Shown here: positions 1-7,700 of the stretch, piece by piece
How positions within the stretch are numbered: position 1 is the stretch's first letter
Layout of the letters: each line of letters starts with the position of its first letter
Assembly (NCBI GenBank): GCA_020721065.1
Contig: DYNM01000015.1
Coordinates: forward strand, 8,625-68,357
DNA from: Thiocystis violascens
GTDB taxonomy: Bacteria > Pseudomonadota > Gammaproteobacteria > Chromatiales > Chromatiaceae
Direction: 5' to 3'
Length of the DNA stretch: 59,733 nt
Translations under genes and position numbers: made by a program
The notes under the pieces: model-generated
The model's database searches: none
Told to the model about the DNA's origin: nothing
What the model saw: the letters and a program-made list of their open reading frames with translations, nothing else

Positions 1-71
1 GCGGTCAAATAAAAACTTCACTGTTATTTCCGACTGTGCCCACTCAACTGTATTGTTAATGACACTATTTT

Positions 72-1184
72 ATGAATTACGCTGACAATGATTTTCTCGC
101 TTTAGCCGCACCTTGGGTCGCAGAATTAACGCCTTATGTGCCCGGCAAACCGATTAGCGAATTAGAGCGCGAGCTGGGAATTCGCAATGCCGTGAAATTA
201 GCCTCGAATGAAAACCCGCTCGGCCCAGGCCCGAAAGCACTGGCAGCAATGGCAGCGTTAGCCAATGAATTGGGACGTTATCCTGACGGTGGTGGTTTTG
301 AATTGCGCCGCGCTTTGGCAGAATTTCATGGCACGACGCCAGCAGCAATCACGCTCGGTAATGGTTCCAATGATGTGCTGGATTTAATTGCCCGCACCTT
401 TTTACAGCCGGGGGTTGAATCGGTTTATTCTGAATTTGCGTTTGCAGTATATCCAATTGCCATTCAAGCAGTTGGCGCAACTGCTCGCGTCGCGCCAGCG
501 CGGAATTATGGACATGATTTGAATGCAATGCTCGCGCTGATCAATGAACAAACTCGCGTGGTTTGGATTGCAAATCCGAATAATCCGACCGGCACTTGGT
601 TAGCCGCAGCGCCATTGCGTTCATTTCTCGGCGCAGTGCCAAAAAGCTGTTTAGTGGTGATTGATGAAGCCTATACGGAATATGTGAATGAACCGGATTT
701 TCCCGATACGACGCATTGGCTGGAAACCTTTCCCAATTTAATTGTCACGCGCACCTTTGCGAAGGCGCACGGTTTGGCGGCGTTGCGGGTTGGTTATGGC
801 ATCAGCGATCCGCGCCTTGCCGAAGTGCTCAATCGGGTGCGCCAGCCCTTTAATGTCAATGCCTTAGCGCAGGCAGCAGCGACGGCGGCGATCAACGACC
901 GCGAGCATGTGCGGGCGACGGTCGAACTCAATCGCGCCGGAATGCAGCAGGTGAGCGCCGGTTTGACGGCGTTGGGGCTGGAGTTCATCCCGTCGGTGGG
1001 AAATTTTGTGACCGTCGATTGCAAACGTCCGGCGGCGGCAATCAATGAGGCGCTGTTGCAGCGCGGGATCATCGTGCGCCCGCTGGCGAATTATGGGCTG
1101 CCGAATCATTTGCGCATCAGCATCGGGCTGGAAGCAGAAAATGCGCGGTTTCTCAGTGCGTTAGCGGAAGTGTGTGCAGCATGA
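72..1184 (+). CDS. hisC: HisC-family aminotransferase (histidinol-phosphate / aromatic type)
   Basis: PLP-dependent class I/II aminotransferase of 370 residues, the usual HisC length. Visible motifs are SNENPLGP near residue 48, the NPNNPTG substrate loop, VIDEAYTEY, and the FAKAHGLAALRVGYG segment holding the Schiff-base lysine near residue 230. The family transfers the amino group of glutamate to imidazole-acetol phosphate, and some members act on phenylpyruvate or hydroxyphenylpyruvate. Its stop overlaps the tyrA start by 4 bases (ATGA), so the two are translationally coupled. This hisC-tyrA pairing is typical of the aromatic cluster pheA-hisC2-tyrA-aroA, so tyrosine/phenylalanine transamination is as likely as a histidine role (inference). 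No strong ribosome site is seen before the ATG. GC rises clearly from the first to the last third. The gene upstream lies outside the window. Confidence 0.9.
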   Translation: MNYADNDFLALAAPWVAELTPYVPGKPISELERELGIRNAVKLASNENPLGPGPKALAAMAALANELGRYPDGGGFELRRALAEFHGTTPAAITLGNGSNDVLDLIARTFLQPGVESVYSEFAFAVYPIAIQAVGATARVAPARNYGHDLNAMLALINEQTRVVWIANPNNPTGTWLAAAPLRSFLGAVPKSCLVVIDEAYTEYVNEPDFPDTTHWLETFPNLIVTRTFAKAHGLAALRVGYGISDPRLAEVLNRVRQPFNVNALAQAAATAAINDREHVRATVELNRAGMQQVSAGLTALGLEFIPSVGNFVTVDCKRPAAAINEALLQRGIIVRPLANYGLPNHLRISIGLEAENARFLSALAEVCAA

Positions 1185-2053
1185 TCGAGCGATTGACCAT
1201 CATCGGCGTGGGCTTGATCGGCGGATCGCTGGCGCGGGCGTTACGCGCTGCGGGCGCAGTCGGTGAGATTGTCGGCTGCGGGCGCTCGCTGCCGAATTTG
1301 GAGCGAGCGGTGGAATTGGGCGTGATTGACCGTTTCACGCCAGAACCAGCGGCGGCAGTGGCGGATGCCGATATGATTTTTGTCGCCGTCCCGCTGGGCG
1401 CGATGCGCGGCGTGTTTGATGCCATTGCTGGGCACTTGCAACCGGAGGCGATTGTGACCGATGGCGGCAGCGTCAAAGGCAGCGTGGTGGCTGATGCGCT
1501 GGCCGCATTCGGGCAGATTCCGCCGCGTTTGGTGCTCGGTCATCCGATTGCCGGCACGGAACATAGCGGGGTGGAAGCTGCGCTGGTCGATTTGTATCAA
1601 CAGCGGCGGGTGATTTTGACGCCGCTGCCGGAGACTGATCCGACGGCGTTGGCGCAGGTGCAAACGATGTGGGAACTCTGCGGCGCGGAGGTGACGCAGA
1701 TGTCAGTCGCGCATCACGACGAGGTGTTGGCGGCGACCAGTCATCTGCCGCATCTGTTGGCGTTCGGGTTGGTGGATACGCTGGCGCGGCTGCGCGAAAA
1801 CGATGAGGTGTTTCGTTACGCGGCCGGCGGTTTCCGCGATTTCAGCCGCATCGCGTCGAGCAATCCGGTGATGTGGCGGGATATTTGTCTGGCCAATCGG
1901 GAGGCGTTGAGCCTGATGCTGGCGCAGTTCGGCGCGGAAATGACGGATTTAGCCGAGAGCATTCGCCGCGCTGATGGCGAGCATTTGCTGGATATTTTCA
2001 CCCGCGCTAAAGCTGCGCGGGATCGTTATGTGGATCGCGTCACGCTTGAGTGA
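1181..2053 (+). CDS. tyrA: Prephenate/arogenate dehydrogenase TyrA
   Basis: NAD(P)-dependent oxidative decarboxylation of prephenate (or arogenate) for tyrosine synthesis, in the cytoplasm. The 290-residue protein starts with a Rossmann loop GVGLIGGSLARALR and carries the HPIAGTEHSGVEAA motif that contributes the catalytic histidine; the C-terminal half is the helical dimerisation domain. I use the ATG at 1181 that overlaps the preceding stop; a GTG three codons earlier is possible but would deepen the overlap. There is no fused chorismate mutase or EPSP synthase domain, and aroA does not follow. Instead the 3' end overlaps a convergent gene by 14 bases. Confidence 0.92.
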   Translation: MIERLTIIGVGLIGGSLARALRAAGAVGEIVGCGRSLPNLERAVELGVIDRFTPEPAAAVADADMIFVAVPLGAMRGVFDAIAGHLQPEAIVTDGGSVKGSVVADALAAFGQIPPRLVLGHPIAGTEHSGVEAALVDLYQQRRVILTPLPETDPTALAQVQTMWELCGAEVTQMSVAHHDEVLAATSHLPHLLAFGLVDTLARLRENDEVFRYAAGGFRDFSRIASSNPVMWRDICLANREALSLMLAQFGAEMTDLAESIRRADGEHLLDIFTRAKAARDRYVDRVTLE

Positions 2054-2408
2054 GCGCGACCGCCACGCGCCGTCCTTCGGCAGCCAAGATGTTGTAAGTG
2101 CGACACGCGGCGGCGCTGTTCATCACTTCCAAACCGATGCCGCGTTGCAACACTGTGAATTGCAGTTGCGGCGCTAGAAAAATCTGCTGGGTGCCGGTGC
2201 CTAAAAGAATGACTTGCGGCGCGAGTGCGAGCACCTGTTCCAACTTTTCTATCGTTAAATCATCCACTTGCACTGCCCAAGGCGCGACAATTTGCGTGGG
2301 CGTGACGATCAAACCCGCTGGATACCGTTGCCTGCCGACCACCACGCCCTCGGCGTCATACGCCGTGATCAAGTTCCCGCTCGTGTCGTCCGCTTCAGAA
2401 AATCTCAT
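2040..2408 (-). CDS. Mth938-domain (DUF498/NDUFAF3-like) protein
   Basis: A 122-residue cytoplasmic protein of the Mth938/Xcc1710 family, related to the mitochondrial complex I assembly factor NDUFAF3. Typical family features are the central VILLGTGTQQIFLAPQ stretch and the later GIGLEVMNSAAACRTYNILA segment. The biochemical role in bacteria is unknown. A GAGGTAAG ribosome site sits just before the ATG. It is convergent with tyrA, overlapping its last codons, and divergent from the dsr cluster, so the 417-base gap upstream must carry promoters in both directions. Confidence 0.8.
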   Translation of the reverse strand: MRFSEADDTSGNLITAYDAEGVVVGRQRYPAGLIVTPTQIVAPWAVQVDDLTIEKLEQVLALAPQVILLGTGTQQIFLAPQLQFTVLQRGIGLEVMNSAAACRTYNILAAEGRRVAVALTQA

Positions 2409-2599
2409 CGCTTACCTCGTTGTCACTGCTGCCAATCTACATTAGAAAATGGTTATATTCTTGACTTGTTGATGATGACGCTGTATTGTCAGCTACTTAA
2501 TACAGATGCGAAATGTGATGTTTTCTTATTTGTCACTGTGCGCAATGCGCGGCAGCAAAAAAACAGCACAACATTCTATCCCTAACGAGGTAGATTCAT

Positions 2600-2694
2600 C
2601 GCATATCGCCCCCTATGCGTAGGAATAGGCAACTGTATTTTTCATTGGTACAATTATTCACTCCAATGAATTGATTGTTGACTAAAAATAGTCA
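2600..2694 (+). promoter_or_regulatory. Predicted dsr promoter with three inverted repeats
   Basis: Within the 417-base gap 2409-2825 I see a candidate sigma-70 promoter, TAGGCA at 2626-2631 and TACAAT at 2649-2654 with 17 bases between, giving a leader of about 165 bases before dsrA. The -10 box is bracketed by a perfect 8-base inverted repeat, TTCATTGG (2641-2648) and CCAATGAA (2663-2670). Two further perfect repeats lie nearby: CGCATA/TATGCG (2600-2605, 2614-2619) just upstream of the -35, and TGACTA-AAAA-TAGTCA (2679-2694) downstream. Their positions fit operator sites, which is inference. The rest of the gap, 2409-2599 and 2695-2825, shows nothing else I can name except the dsrA ribosome site. 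Confidence 0.42.
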
Positions 2695-2825
2695 CCTCGT
2701 TTTCTTGTGAAGAATACCCTAACGTGATGCATTTTAACGTCTCATCCGGTGATGATACTGCGATGAGCGTATGTACGCGAATTTAACACTCCCTTTCCTG
2801 ATGAATTGATAGGAGAGAATGCGCA

Positions 2826-4079
2826 ATGGCTATTGATAAGCACATTACCCCGATGCTGGATCAACTCGAAACCGGTCCTTGGCCGAGTTTCATTTCGGGT
2901 ATTAAACGTCTGCGTGATCAGCATCCGCAAACGCGCATCAATGAAATGACCAACGACCTGCTCGGTCAGCTTGAGCACTCCTATGAAACCCGCAAGGGCT
3001 ATTGGAAAGGCGGCACGATTTCAGTTTTTGGTTATGGCGGCGGTATTATTCCGCGCTTCTCAGAAGTGGGTTCGGCATTCCCAAAATCTAAGGAATTCCA
3101 CACCATACGGGTGCAGCCACCAGCCGGCAATCATTATACAACTGCAATGCTGCGCCAATTGGCCGACAGTTGGGAAAAGTTTGGCTCTGGGTTAATTACC
3201 TTTCACGGTCAAACCGGTAACATTATGTTTATCGGTGCGGATAGCCCCAGCATTCAACCCTTCTTTGATGAAATCAATGAATACGGTTGGGATTTAGGTG
3301 GCGCTGGTCCTTGCGTGCGCACGGCAATGTCTTGTGTCGGTGGCGCTCGCTGTGAAATGTCCTGCACCAACGAATTAAAAGCGCATCGGATGTTAGTCAA
3401 TAACTTCGTTGATGATGTGCATCGTCCTGCGTTGCCGTATAAATTCAAGTTTAAGGTTTCTGGCTGCGCGAATGATTGCCAGAATGCGATTGAACGCTCC
3501 GACTTTGCCGTGATTGGTACTTGGCGCGACGATATGAAAGTTGACCAAGCTGAGGTCAAGAACTATGTCGCTGGCAAAGGTCGTCAGTATTACATTGATA
3601 ACGTGATTACCCGTTGCCCCACGCAGGCATTGTCATTAAATGATGATGATACGCTGGCAGTGAATAATCGTGATTGCGTGCGTTGTATGCACTGCTTGAA
3701 TGTGATGCCGAAAGCATTGCAGCCGGGCGATGACAAGGGCGTCACCATTCTGATCGGCGGCAAGCGCACGCTGAAGATCGGCGATTTGATGGGCACGGTG
3801 CTGGTGCCGTTCAAAAAGCTGGAGACTGAAGAAGATTATGAGTCGATGGTGGAGATGGCGGAAACCATCATTGATTTCTGGGCAGAAAACGGTCTGGAGC
3901 ACGAGCGTTGCGGTGAGATGATCGAGCGCATCGGGCTGGCGAACTTCCTCGAAGGCATCGGTGTCGATCCTGATCCGAACATGCTCAGTCACCCGCGCCA
4001 AAGTTCCTACATCCGCATGGATGGCTGGGATGAAGCGGCTGAATCGTGGTTTGAGCGTCAAGCTGAGGCTGGCAAATAA
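2826..4079 (+). CDS. dsrA: Reverse-type dissimilatory sulfite reductase subunit alpha DsrA
   Basis: Alpha subunit of the cytoplasmic siroheme sulfite reductase that in sulfur oxidisers releases sulfite from DsrC-bound sulfur. The 417 residues match the family length. Siroheme/[4Fe-4S] ligands are in the Cys-x5-Cys (C170, C176) and Cys-x3-Cys (C214, C218) motifs; the inserted ferredoxin domain has C264, C284, C287 and C290. A TAGGAGAGAA ribosome site precedes the ATG. It is first of the dsr operon, with dsrB 105 bases on; that spacer holds a 7-base-pair hairpin (4099-4105/4110-4116). GC content increases in the last third of the gene. The oxidative direction is inferred from dsrEFH and dsrL in the same operon. 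Confidence 0.97.
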   Translation: MAIDKHITPMLDQLETGPWPSFISGIKRLRDQHPQTRINEMTNDLLGQLEHSYETRKGYWKGGTISVFGYGGGIIPRFSEVGSAFPKSKEFHTIRVQPPAGNHYTTAMLRQLADSWEKFGSGLITFHGQTGNIMFIGADSPSIQPFFDEINEYGWDLGGAGPCVRTAMSCVGGARCEMSCTNELKAHRMLVNNFVDDVHRPALPYKFKFKVSGCANDCQNAIERSDFAVIGTWRDDMKVDQAEVKNYVAGKGRQYYIDNVITRCPTQALSLNDDDTLAVNNRDCVRCMHCLNVMPKALQPGDDKGVTILIGGKRTLKIGDLMGTVLVPFKKLETEEDYESMVEMAETIIDFWAENGLEHERCGEMIERIGLANFLEGIGVDPDPNMLSHPRQSSYIRMDGWDEAAESWFERQAEAGK

Positions 4080-4098
4080 TTCGGCGGTGCAACAGTGC

Positions 4099-4116
4099 GC
4101 AGTCATGTTTGACTGC
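4099..4116 (+). other. Intercistronic hairpin dsrA-dsrB
   Basis: GCAGTCA (4099-4105), loop TGTT, TGACTGC (4110-4116): a perfect 7-base-pair stem in the 105-base spacer between dsrA and dsrB. No U-tract follows, so it is not an intrinsic terminator; it may stabilise or mark a processing point in the mRNA. Confidence 0.4.
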
Positions 4117-4184
4117 CGCTGACTCAGCCAATCCTGTTGACCATCATTCAAGACTGAACTTTTTTAAGAACTGGAGAAAAGGCA

Positions 4185-5255
4185 ATGGCAGAAATGCGCG
4201 AGCCGATTGAGTCTGGATGCCCCGATCCTTGGCAATACATCCATCCCGTGATGCGTAAAAACTTCGGGCAATGGAAATATCACGATCATCCGCGCCCCGG
4301 CGTGTTGCTGCATGTGGCGCACAGTGGCGACAAAATTTGGACGGTGAAAGCCGGCACCCAGCGCATTCTCGACGTGTTCACGCTGCGCAAGCTGTGCGAC
4401 ATCGGCGATGAATTTGCCGAAGGTCATGTGCATTTCACGCTGCGCTCGAACATCGAATACATGGTCAGCGACGAGTCGAAAGTGCAGCCGCTGATTGACG
4501 CGCTCGAAGGCGCGGGCTTTATCGTCGGCGGCACTCAGAACTCAGTGGCGATGATTTCGCACACTCAGGGCTGGCTGCATTGCGACATCCCCGGCACCGA
4601 CGCTTCCGGCGTGGTCAAGTCGATGATGGACGAACTCATTGACGAGTTCCGCAACGCCAACATGCCCAATCGTGTGCATATCACCACTTCCTGCTGCCAG
4701 ATCAACTGCGGTGGTCAGGGCGACATCGCCATCAACATTCAGCACACCAAACCACCCAAGATCAATCACGATCTGGTCGCCAACGTCTGCGAACGTCCGT
4801 CCGTTGTCGCTCGCTGCCCGGTGGCTGCGATTCGGCCGGCAATGGTCAATGGCAAGCCCTCGCTGGAAGTGGACGAGCGCAAGTGCATCTGCTGCGGCGC
4901 GTGTTTCCCGCCCTGCCCGCCGATGCAAATCAACGACGCCGAACATTCCAAGCTGGCGATTTGGGTTGGTGGCAATCACTCCAACGCTCGCGGCAAACCG
5001 ACTTTTCAAAAGCTGGTCGCAGCCGGCATCCCGAATAACCCGCCGCGTTGGCCGGAAGCAACCGCCATCGTGAAGCGCATTTTGAAAGCCTATAAAGAAG
5101 GTGCGCGGGATTGGGAACGGGTGAACGAATGGATTGAGCGTATTGGTTGGCCGCGCTTCTTTGAAGAAGTCGAATTGCCATTTACCAAATATCACATTGA
5201 CACTTGGCGCGGAGCGCGGGCGAGCTTCAATAGCTCAACCTATATCCGTTTCTAA
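4185..5255 (+). CDS. dsrB: Reverse-type dissimilatory sulfite reductase subunit beta DsrB
   Basis: Beta subunit of the DsrA2B2 enzyme; it carries the catalytic siroheme and meets DsrC. The 356 residues include HTQGWLHCDIP (about 126-136), the TTSCCQINCGGQGD siroheme-cluster motif (168-180), C211, and a ferredoxin domain with C234, C237, C240 and C244. A CTGGAGAAAAGG ribosome site lies before the ATG. GC-rich codon use is uniform through most of the gene and drops near the 3' end. It is followed by a strong intercistronic hairpin before dsrE. Confidence 0.97.
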   Translation: MAEMREPIESGCPDPWQYIHPVMRKNFGQWKYHDHPRPGVLLHVAHSGDKIWTVKAGTQRILDVFTLRKLCDIGDEFAEGHVHFTLRSNIEYMVSDESKVQPLIDALEGAGFIVGGTQNSVAMISHTQGWLHCDIPGTDASGVVKSMMDELIDEFRNANMPNRVHITTSCCQINCGGQGDIAINIQHTKPPKINHDLVANVCERPSVVARCPVAAIRPAMVNGKPSLEVDERKCICCGACFPPCPPMQINDAEHSKLAIWVGGNHSNARGKPTFQKLVAAGIPNNPPRWPEATAIVKRILKAYKEGARDWERVNEWIERIGWPRFFEEVELPFTKYHIDTWRGARASFNSSTYIRF

Positions 5256-5264
5256 GTGCAGCAG

Positions 5265-5297
5265 CGAGCGGCATTTCATCTGATTGAATGCCGCTCG
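5265..5297 (+). other. Intercistronic hairpin dsrB-dsrE
   Basis: CGAGCGGCATT (5265-5275) pairs perfectly with AATGCCGCTCG (5287-5297): 11 base pairs with an 11-base loop, followed by TTATT. It lies in the 93-base gap between dsrB and dsrE. The T-rich tail is weak, so partial termination or protection of the dsrAB message from 3' decay is more likely than full termination (inference). Confidence 0.5.
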
Positions 5298-5348
5298 TTA
5301 TTGAACAAGCTGATCGCTTTGCAGTTATTCGCTATTGAGGAGGACTGA

Positions 5349-5741
5349 ATGAAGTTTGCACTTCAGATTAACGAAGGCCCTTATCAGCATCAAGCATCTG
5401 ATTCGGCGTATCAATTCGCCAAAGCTGCATTAGAAAAAGGACACGAGATTTTTCGGATTTTTTTCTATCACGACGGCGTTAATAATGCGACGCGCTTAAC
5501 CACGCCTCCGCAAGATGATCGCCACATTGTGAATCGCTGGGCAGAATTAGCAGAACAACACAATTTAGATTTAGTGGTCTGCGTTGCCGCCGCTCAACGA
5601 CGCGGTATGGTCGATGACGGTGAAGCCAGCCGCAATGGTAAAGATGCCACCAATATCCATCCCAAGTTTCGTATTTCGGGTTTGGGACAATTGGTTGAAG
5701 CTGCGATTCAAGCCGACCGTTTGGTCGTTTTTGGCGATTGA
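5349..5741 (+). CDS. dsrE: Sulfurtransferase subunit DsrE
   Basis: Catalytic subunit of the cytoplasmic DsrE2F2H2 sulfur-transfer complex, which takes sulfur from TusA-type carriers and hands it to DsrC. The 130-residue DsrE/DsrF-fold protein has the conserved CVAAAQRRG motif with its cysteine at residue 78, the position of the active cysteine in Allochromatium vinosum DsrE. A GAGGAGGACTGA ribosome site precedes the start. DsrF follows after 14 bases. Presence of this subunit with dsrC marks the oxidative pathway. Confidence 0.96.
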   Translation: MKFALQINEGPYQHQASDSAYQFAKAALEKGHEIFRIFFYHDGVNNATRLTTPPQDDRHIVNRWAELAEQHNLDLVVCVAAAQRRGMVDDGEASRNGKDATNIHPKFRISGLGQLVEAAIQADRLVVFGD

Positions 5742-5755
5742 GAGGAATAACAGCA

Positions 5756-6166
5756 ATGTCTGAAATCGTCAAAAAATTCATGTATGTGAATCGTAAAGCG
5801 CCGTATGGCACCATTTACGCTTGGGAAGCATTGGAAGTCGTATTAGTTGGTGCGGCTTTTGATCAAGATGTGAGCGTGATGTTTATTGATGATGGCGTGT
5901 ATCAATTGACCAAAGGTCAGGATACCAAAGCCGTTGGCATGAAAAACTTTTCTCCGACTTATCGCACGCTCGGCGATTATGAAGTGAAAAAGATTTACGT
6001 CGATGAAGCGTCATTGGCAGCACGCGGTTTAACGCAAGATGATTTAATTGAAGTCGCTTGGGAAGATATGGAGACTGAAGAAGAAGTCGACAATATCGTT
6101 GAGGTCATTGCTTCAGAGCGCGTGAGTGCTTTGATGAATGAATCCGATGTGATCTTCAGTTTCTGA
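5756..6166 (+). CDS. dsrF: DsrEFH complex subunit DsrF
   Basis: Second subunit of the DsrEFH hexamer, 136 residues, same fold as DsrE. The ATG at 5756 is used because GAGAGGAATAA lies at the right distance; an upstream in-frame start overlapping dsrE lacks this. The segment FMYVNRKAPYGTIYAWEALEV near the N-terminus is family-typical. As in other DsrF proteins no active-site cysteine equivalent to DsrE C78 is evident; in fact I see no cysteine in the sequence. It probably has a structural part in the complex. dsrH follows after 11 bases. Confidence 0.95.
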   Translation: MSEIVKKFMYVNRKAPYGTIYAWEALEVVLVGAAFDQDVSVMFIDDGVYQLTKGQDTKAVGMKNFSPTYRTLGDYEVKKIYVDEASLAARGLTQDDLIEVAWEDMETEEEVDNIVEVIASERVSALMNESDVIFSF

Positions 6167-6177
6167 GGCGATGACCA

Positions 6178-6486
6178 ATGAGCATTTTACACACTGTGAA
6201 TAAATCACCCTTTGAGCGGAATTCATTAGAATCCTGCTTAAAGTTTGCCACCGCTGATGCAGCAGTATTGCTGTTTGAAGATGGCATTTATGCGGCATTA
6301 ACTGGCACCAGCGTTGAGGCACAAGTTACTGCTGCACTCGGCAAATTAAAGATTCATGTGCTAGGTCCAGACCTAAAAGCACGGGGCTTTTCTGAAGACC
6401 GCATTATTGCGGGAATTAACGTTGTTGATTATGCCGGCTTCGTTGATTTAACCACTGCGAATGATACGGTTCAGGCTTGGTTATAA
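6178..6486 (+). CDS. dsrH: DsrEFH complex subunit DsrH (TusB-like)
   Basis: Third subunit of the sulfur-relay complex, homologous to TusB, 102 residues. The conserved cysteine is at residue 20 (LESCLKFA), matching the conserved Cys20 of Allochromatium DsrH. GAGGCGATGACC just before the ATG serves as ribosome site. It is tightly placed after dsrF and 33 bases before dsrC, so dsrEFHC form one translational block. Confidence 0.94.
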   Translation: MSILHTVNKSPFERNSLESCLKFATADAAVLLFEDGIYAALTGTSVEAQVTAALGKLKIHVLGPDLKARGFSEDRIIAGINVVDYAGFVDLTTANDTVQAWL

Positions 6487-6519
6487 CGTTTTGTTTTTGA
6501 CACCATAGAGGAAATCACC

Positions 6520-6858
6520 ATGTCAGACATGATTGATGTAGACGGCAAGCAATACGCCGTAGATGAAGAAGGCTATTTAGCCAATTTGAATGAATGGGTA
6601 CCTGGAATTGCTGGCGTGATGGCCAAGCAGGACAATTTGGAATTGACTGATGAGCATTGGGACATCATCAATTTCCTGCGTGAGTATTATGAGGAATACC
6701 AGATTGCTCCCGCCGTGCGCGTATTAACCAAGGCGGTTGGTAAGAAGCTCGGTAAAGAGAAGGGCAACAGCAAATATCTGTACAGCTTATTCCCCTATGG
6801 TCCGGCAAAACAGGCGTGTCGTTTTGCTGGTCTGCCGAAGCCAACTGGCTGCGTGTAA
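6520..6858 (+). CDS. dsrC: Sulfur-carrier protein DsrC
   Basis: Small carrier that presents persulfide or trisulfide sulfur to DsrAB and the DsrMKJOP complex. The 112-residue protein ends in the flexible arm with both functional cysteines, C100 (KQACRFAG) and the penultimate C111 (TGCV), which distinguishes true DsrC from TusE (single cysteine). An AGAGGAAATCACC ribosome site is present. A hairpin followed by a T-rich run lies directly downstream, which may lower transcription into dsrM and so favour high DsrC levels. Confidence 0.97.
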   Translation: MSDMIDVDGKQYAVDEEGYLANLNEWVPGIAGVMAKQDNLELTDEHWDIINFLREYYEEYQIAPAVRVLTKAVGKKLGKEKGNSKYLYSLFPYGPAKQACRFAGLPKPTGCV

Positions 6859-6869
6859 GTCTTTTTCAT

Positions 6870-6905
6870 TCTGGGATGTCATGCGGCATCCCAGATTTAT
6901 TTATT
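6870..6905 (+). terminator. Hairpin with T-rich tail after dsrC (attenuator-like)
   Basis: TCTGGGATG (6870-6878) pairs perfectly with CATCCCAGA (6887-6895), an 8-base loop, then TTTATTTATT. It looks like a partial intrinsic terminator between dsrC and dsrM. The known demand for excess DsrC over the membrane complex makes partial termination here plausible; that is inference from structure, not shown. Confidence 0.55.
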
Positions 6906-6927
6906 GATCCGCCGAGGTCGCAGCAAC

Positions 6928-7659
6928 ATGGCGTTTTTAACAACTTTCTACGCCTTTTTATTCTATTTTGCCGCGCTGGTTTTTGTGAGCGGAGTGCTAT
7001 TTAAGATTACGCAATATGCACGCACTCCTGCTCCCTTAAAAATTCCAACCACGCCAGCTCCAACGACCACCAGTGGGGTGGTGTTGCGGATGATGCGCGA
7101 AGTCGTTTTATTTGAAAGCCTATTTCGGGGCAACAAATGGACGTGGATTTTCGGCTGGATGTTTCATTTTGGTTTATTACTGGTCACGCTGCGGCATTTA
7201 CGCTATTTCATTGAGCCAGTGTGGTTTCCCATTGAACTCGTGCAGCCGTTTGGCATTTATGGCGGTATGGCGATGATTGTGGGTTTAACGGGATTATGGG
7301 CGCGGCGGTTCTTGGTGGATCGGGTGCGGTATATTTCTGCTCCTTCAGATCATTTAATTCTCGCGCTGTTGGTGCTAATTGGTATCAGCGGTTTGTTGAT
7401 GAAATTTGTTTTTCATAGCGACATCGTTGAGATTAAAGCCTTCTTCATGGGTTTATATGCCTATGATTTTCAGCCGCTGCCGTCTGATCCCTTGTTATTG
7501 CTGCATCTGTTCTTAGTGGCGCTATTGTTAATCATTTTTCCATATAGCAAGTTGCTCCATGCGCCGGGATTATTTTTTAGCCCAACTCGCAATCAAGCGG
7601 ATAACCCGCGTGAAGTTCGACATATCGCGCCTTGGGCTCAACAACTCGAACAGAAATAA
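6928..7659 (+). CDS. dsrM: DsrM, cytochrome b membrane subunit
   Basis: NarI-like diheme cytochrome b of the DsrMKJOP complex; exchanges electrons between the quinone pool and DsrK. The 243-residue protein has about five to six membrane helices and histidines placed for heme in WMFHFGLLLVTLRHLRYF and in HLFLVALLLIIFPYSKLLH. The start at ATG 6928 follows a GAGGTCGCAGC ribosome site; a TTG eight codons upstream is in frame but lacks one. Typical DsrM proteins are a little longer at the N-terminus in some species, so the start is not beyond doubt. dsrK follows after 41 bases. Confidence 0.93.
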   Translation: MAFLTTFYAFLFYFAALVFVSGVLFKITQYARTPAPLKIPTTPAPTTTSGVVLRMMREVVLFESLFRGNKWTWIFGWMFHFGLLLVTLRHLRYFIEPVWFPIELVQPFGIYGGMAMIVGLTGLWARRFLVDRVRYISAPSDHLILALLVLIGISGLLMKFVFHSDIVEIKAFFMGLYAYDFQPLPSDPLLLLHLFLVALLLIIFPYSKLLHAPGLFFSPTRNQADNPREVRHIAPWAQQLEQK

Positions 7660-7700
7660 GCCCTTGAGTAATTCCGCACGTTTGCAGACGAGAATGTTTT

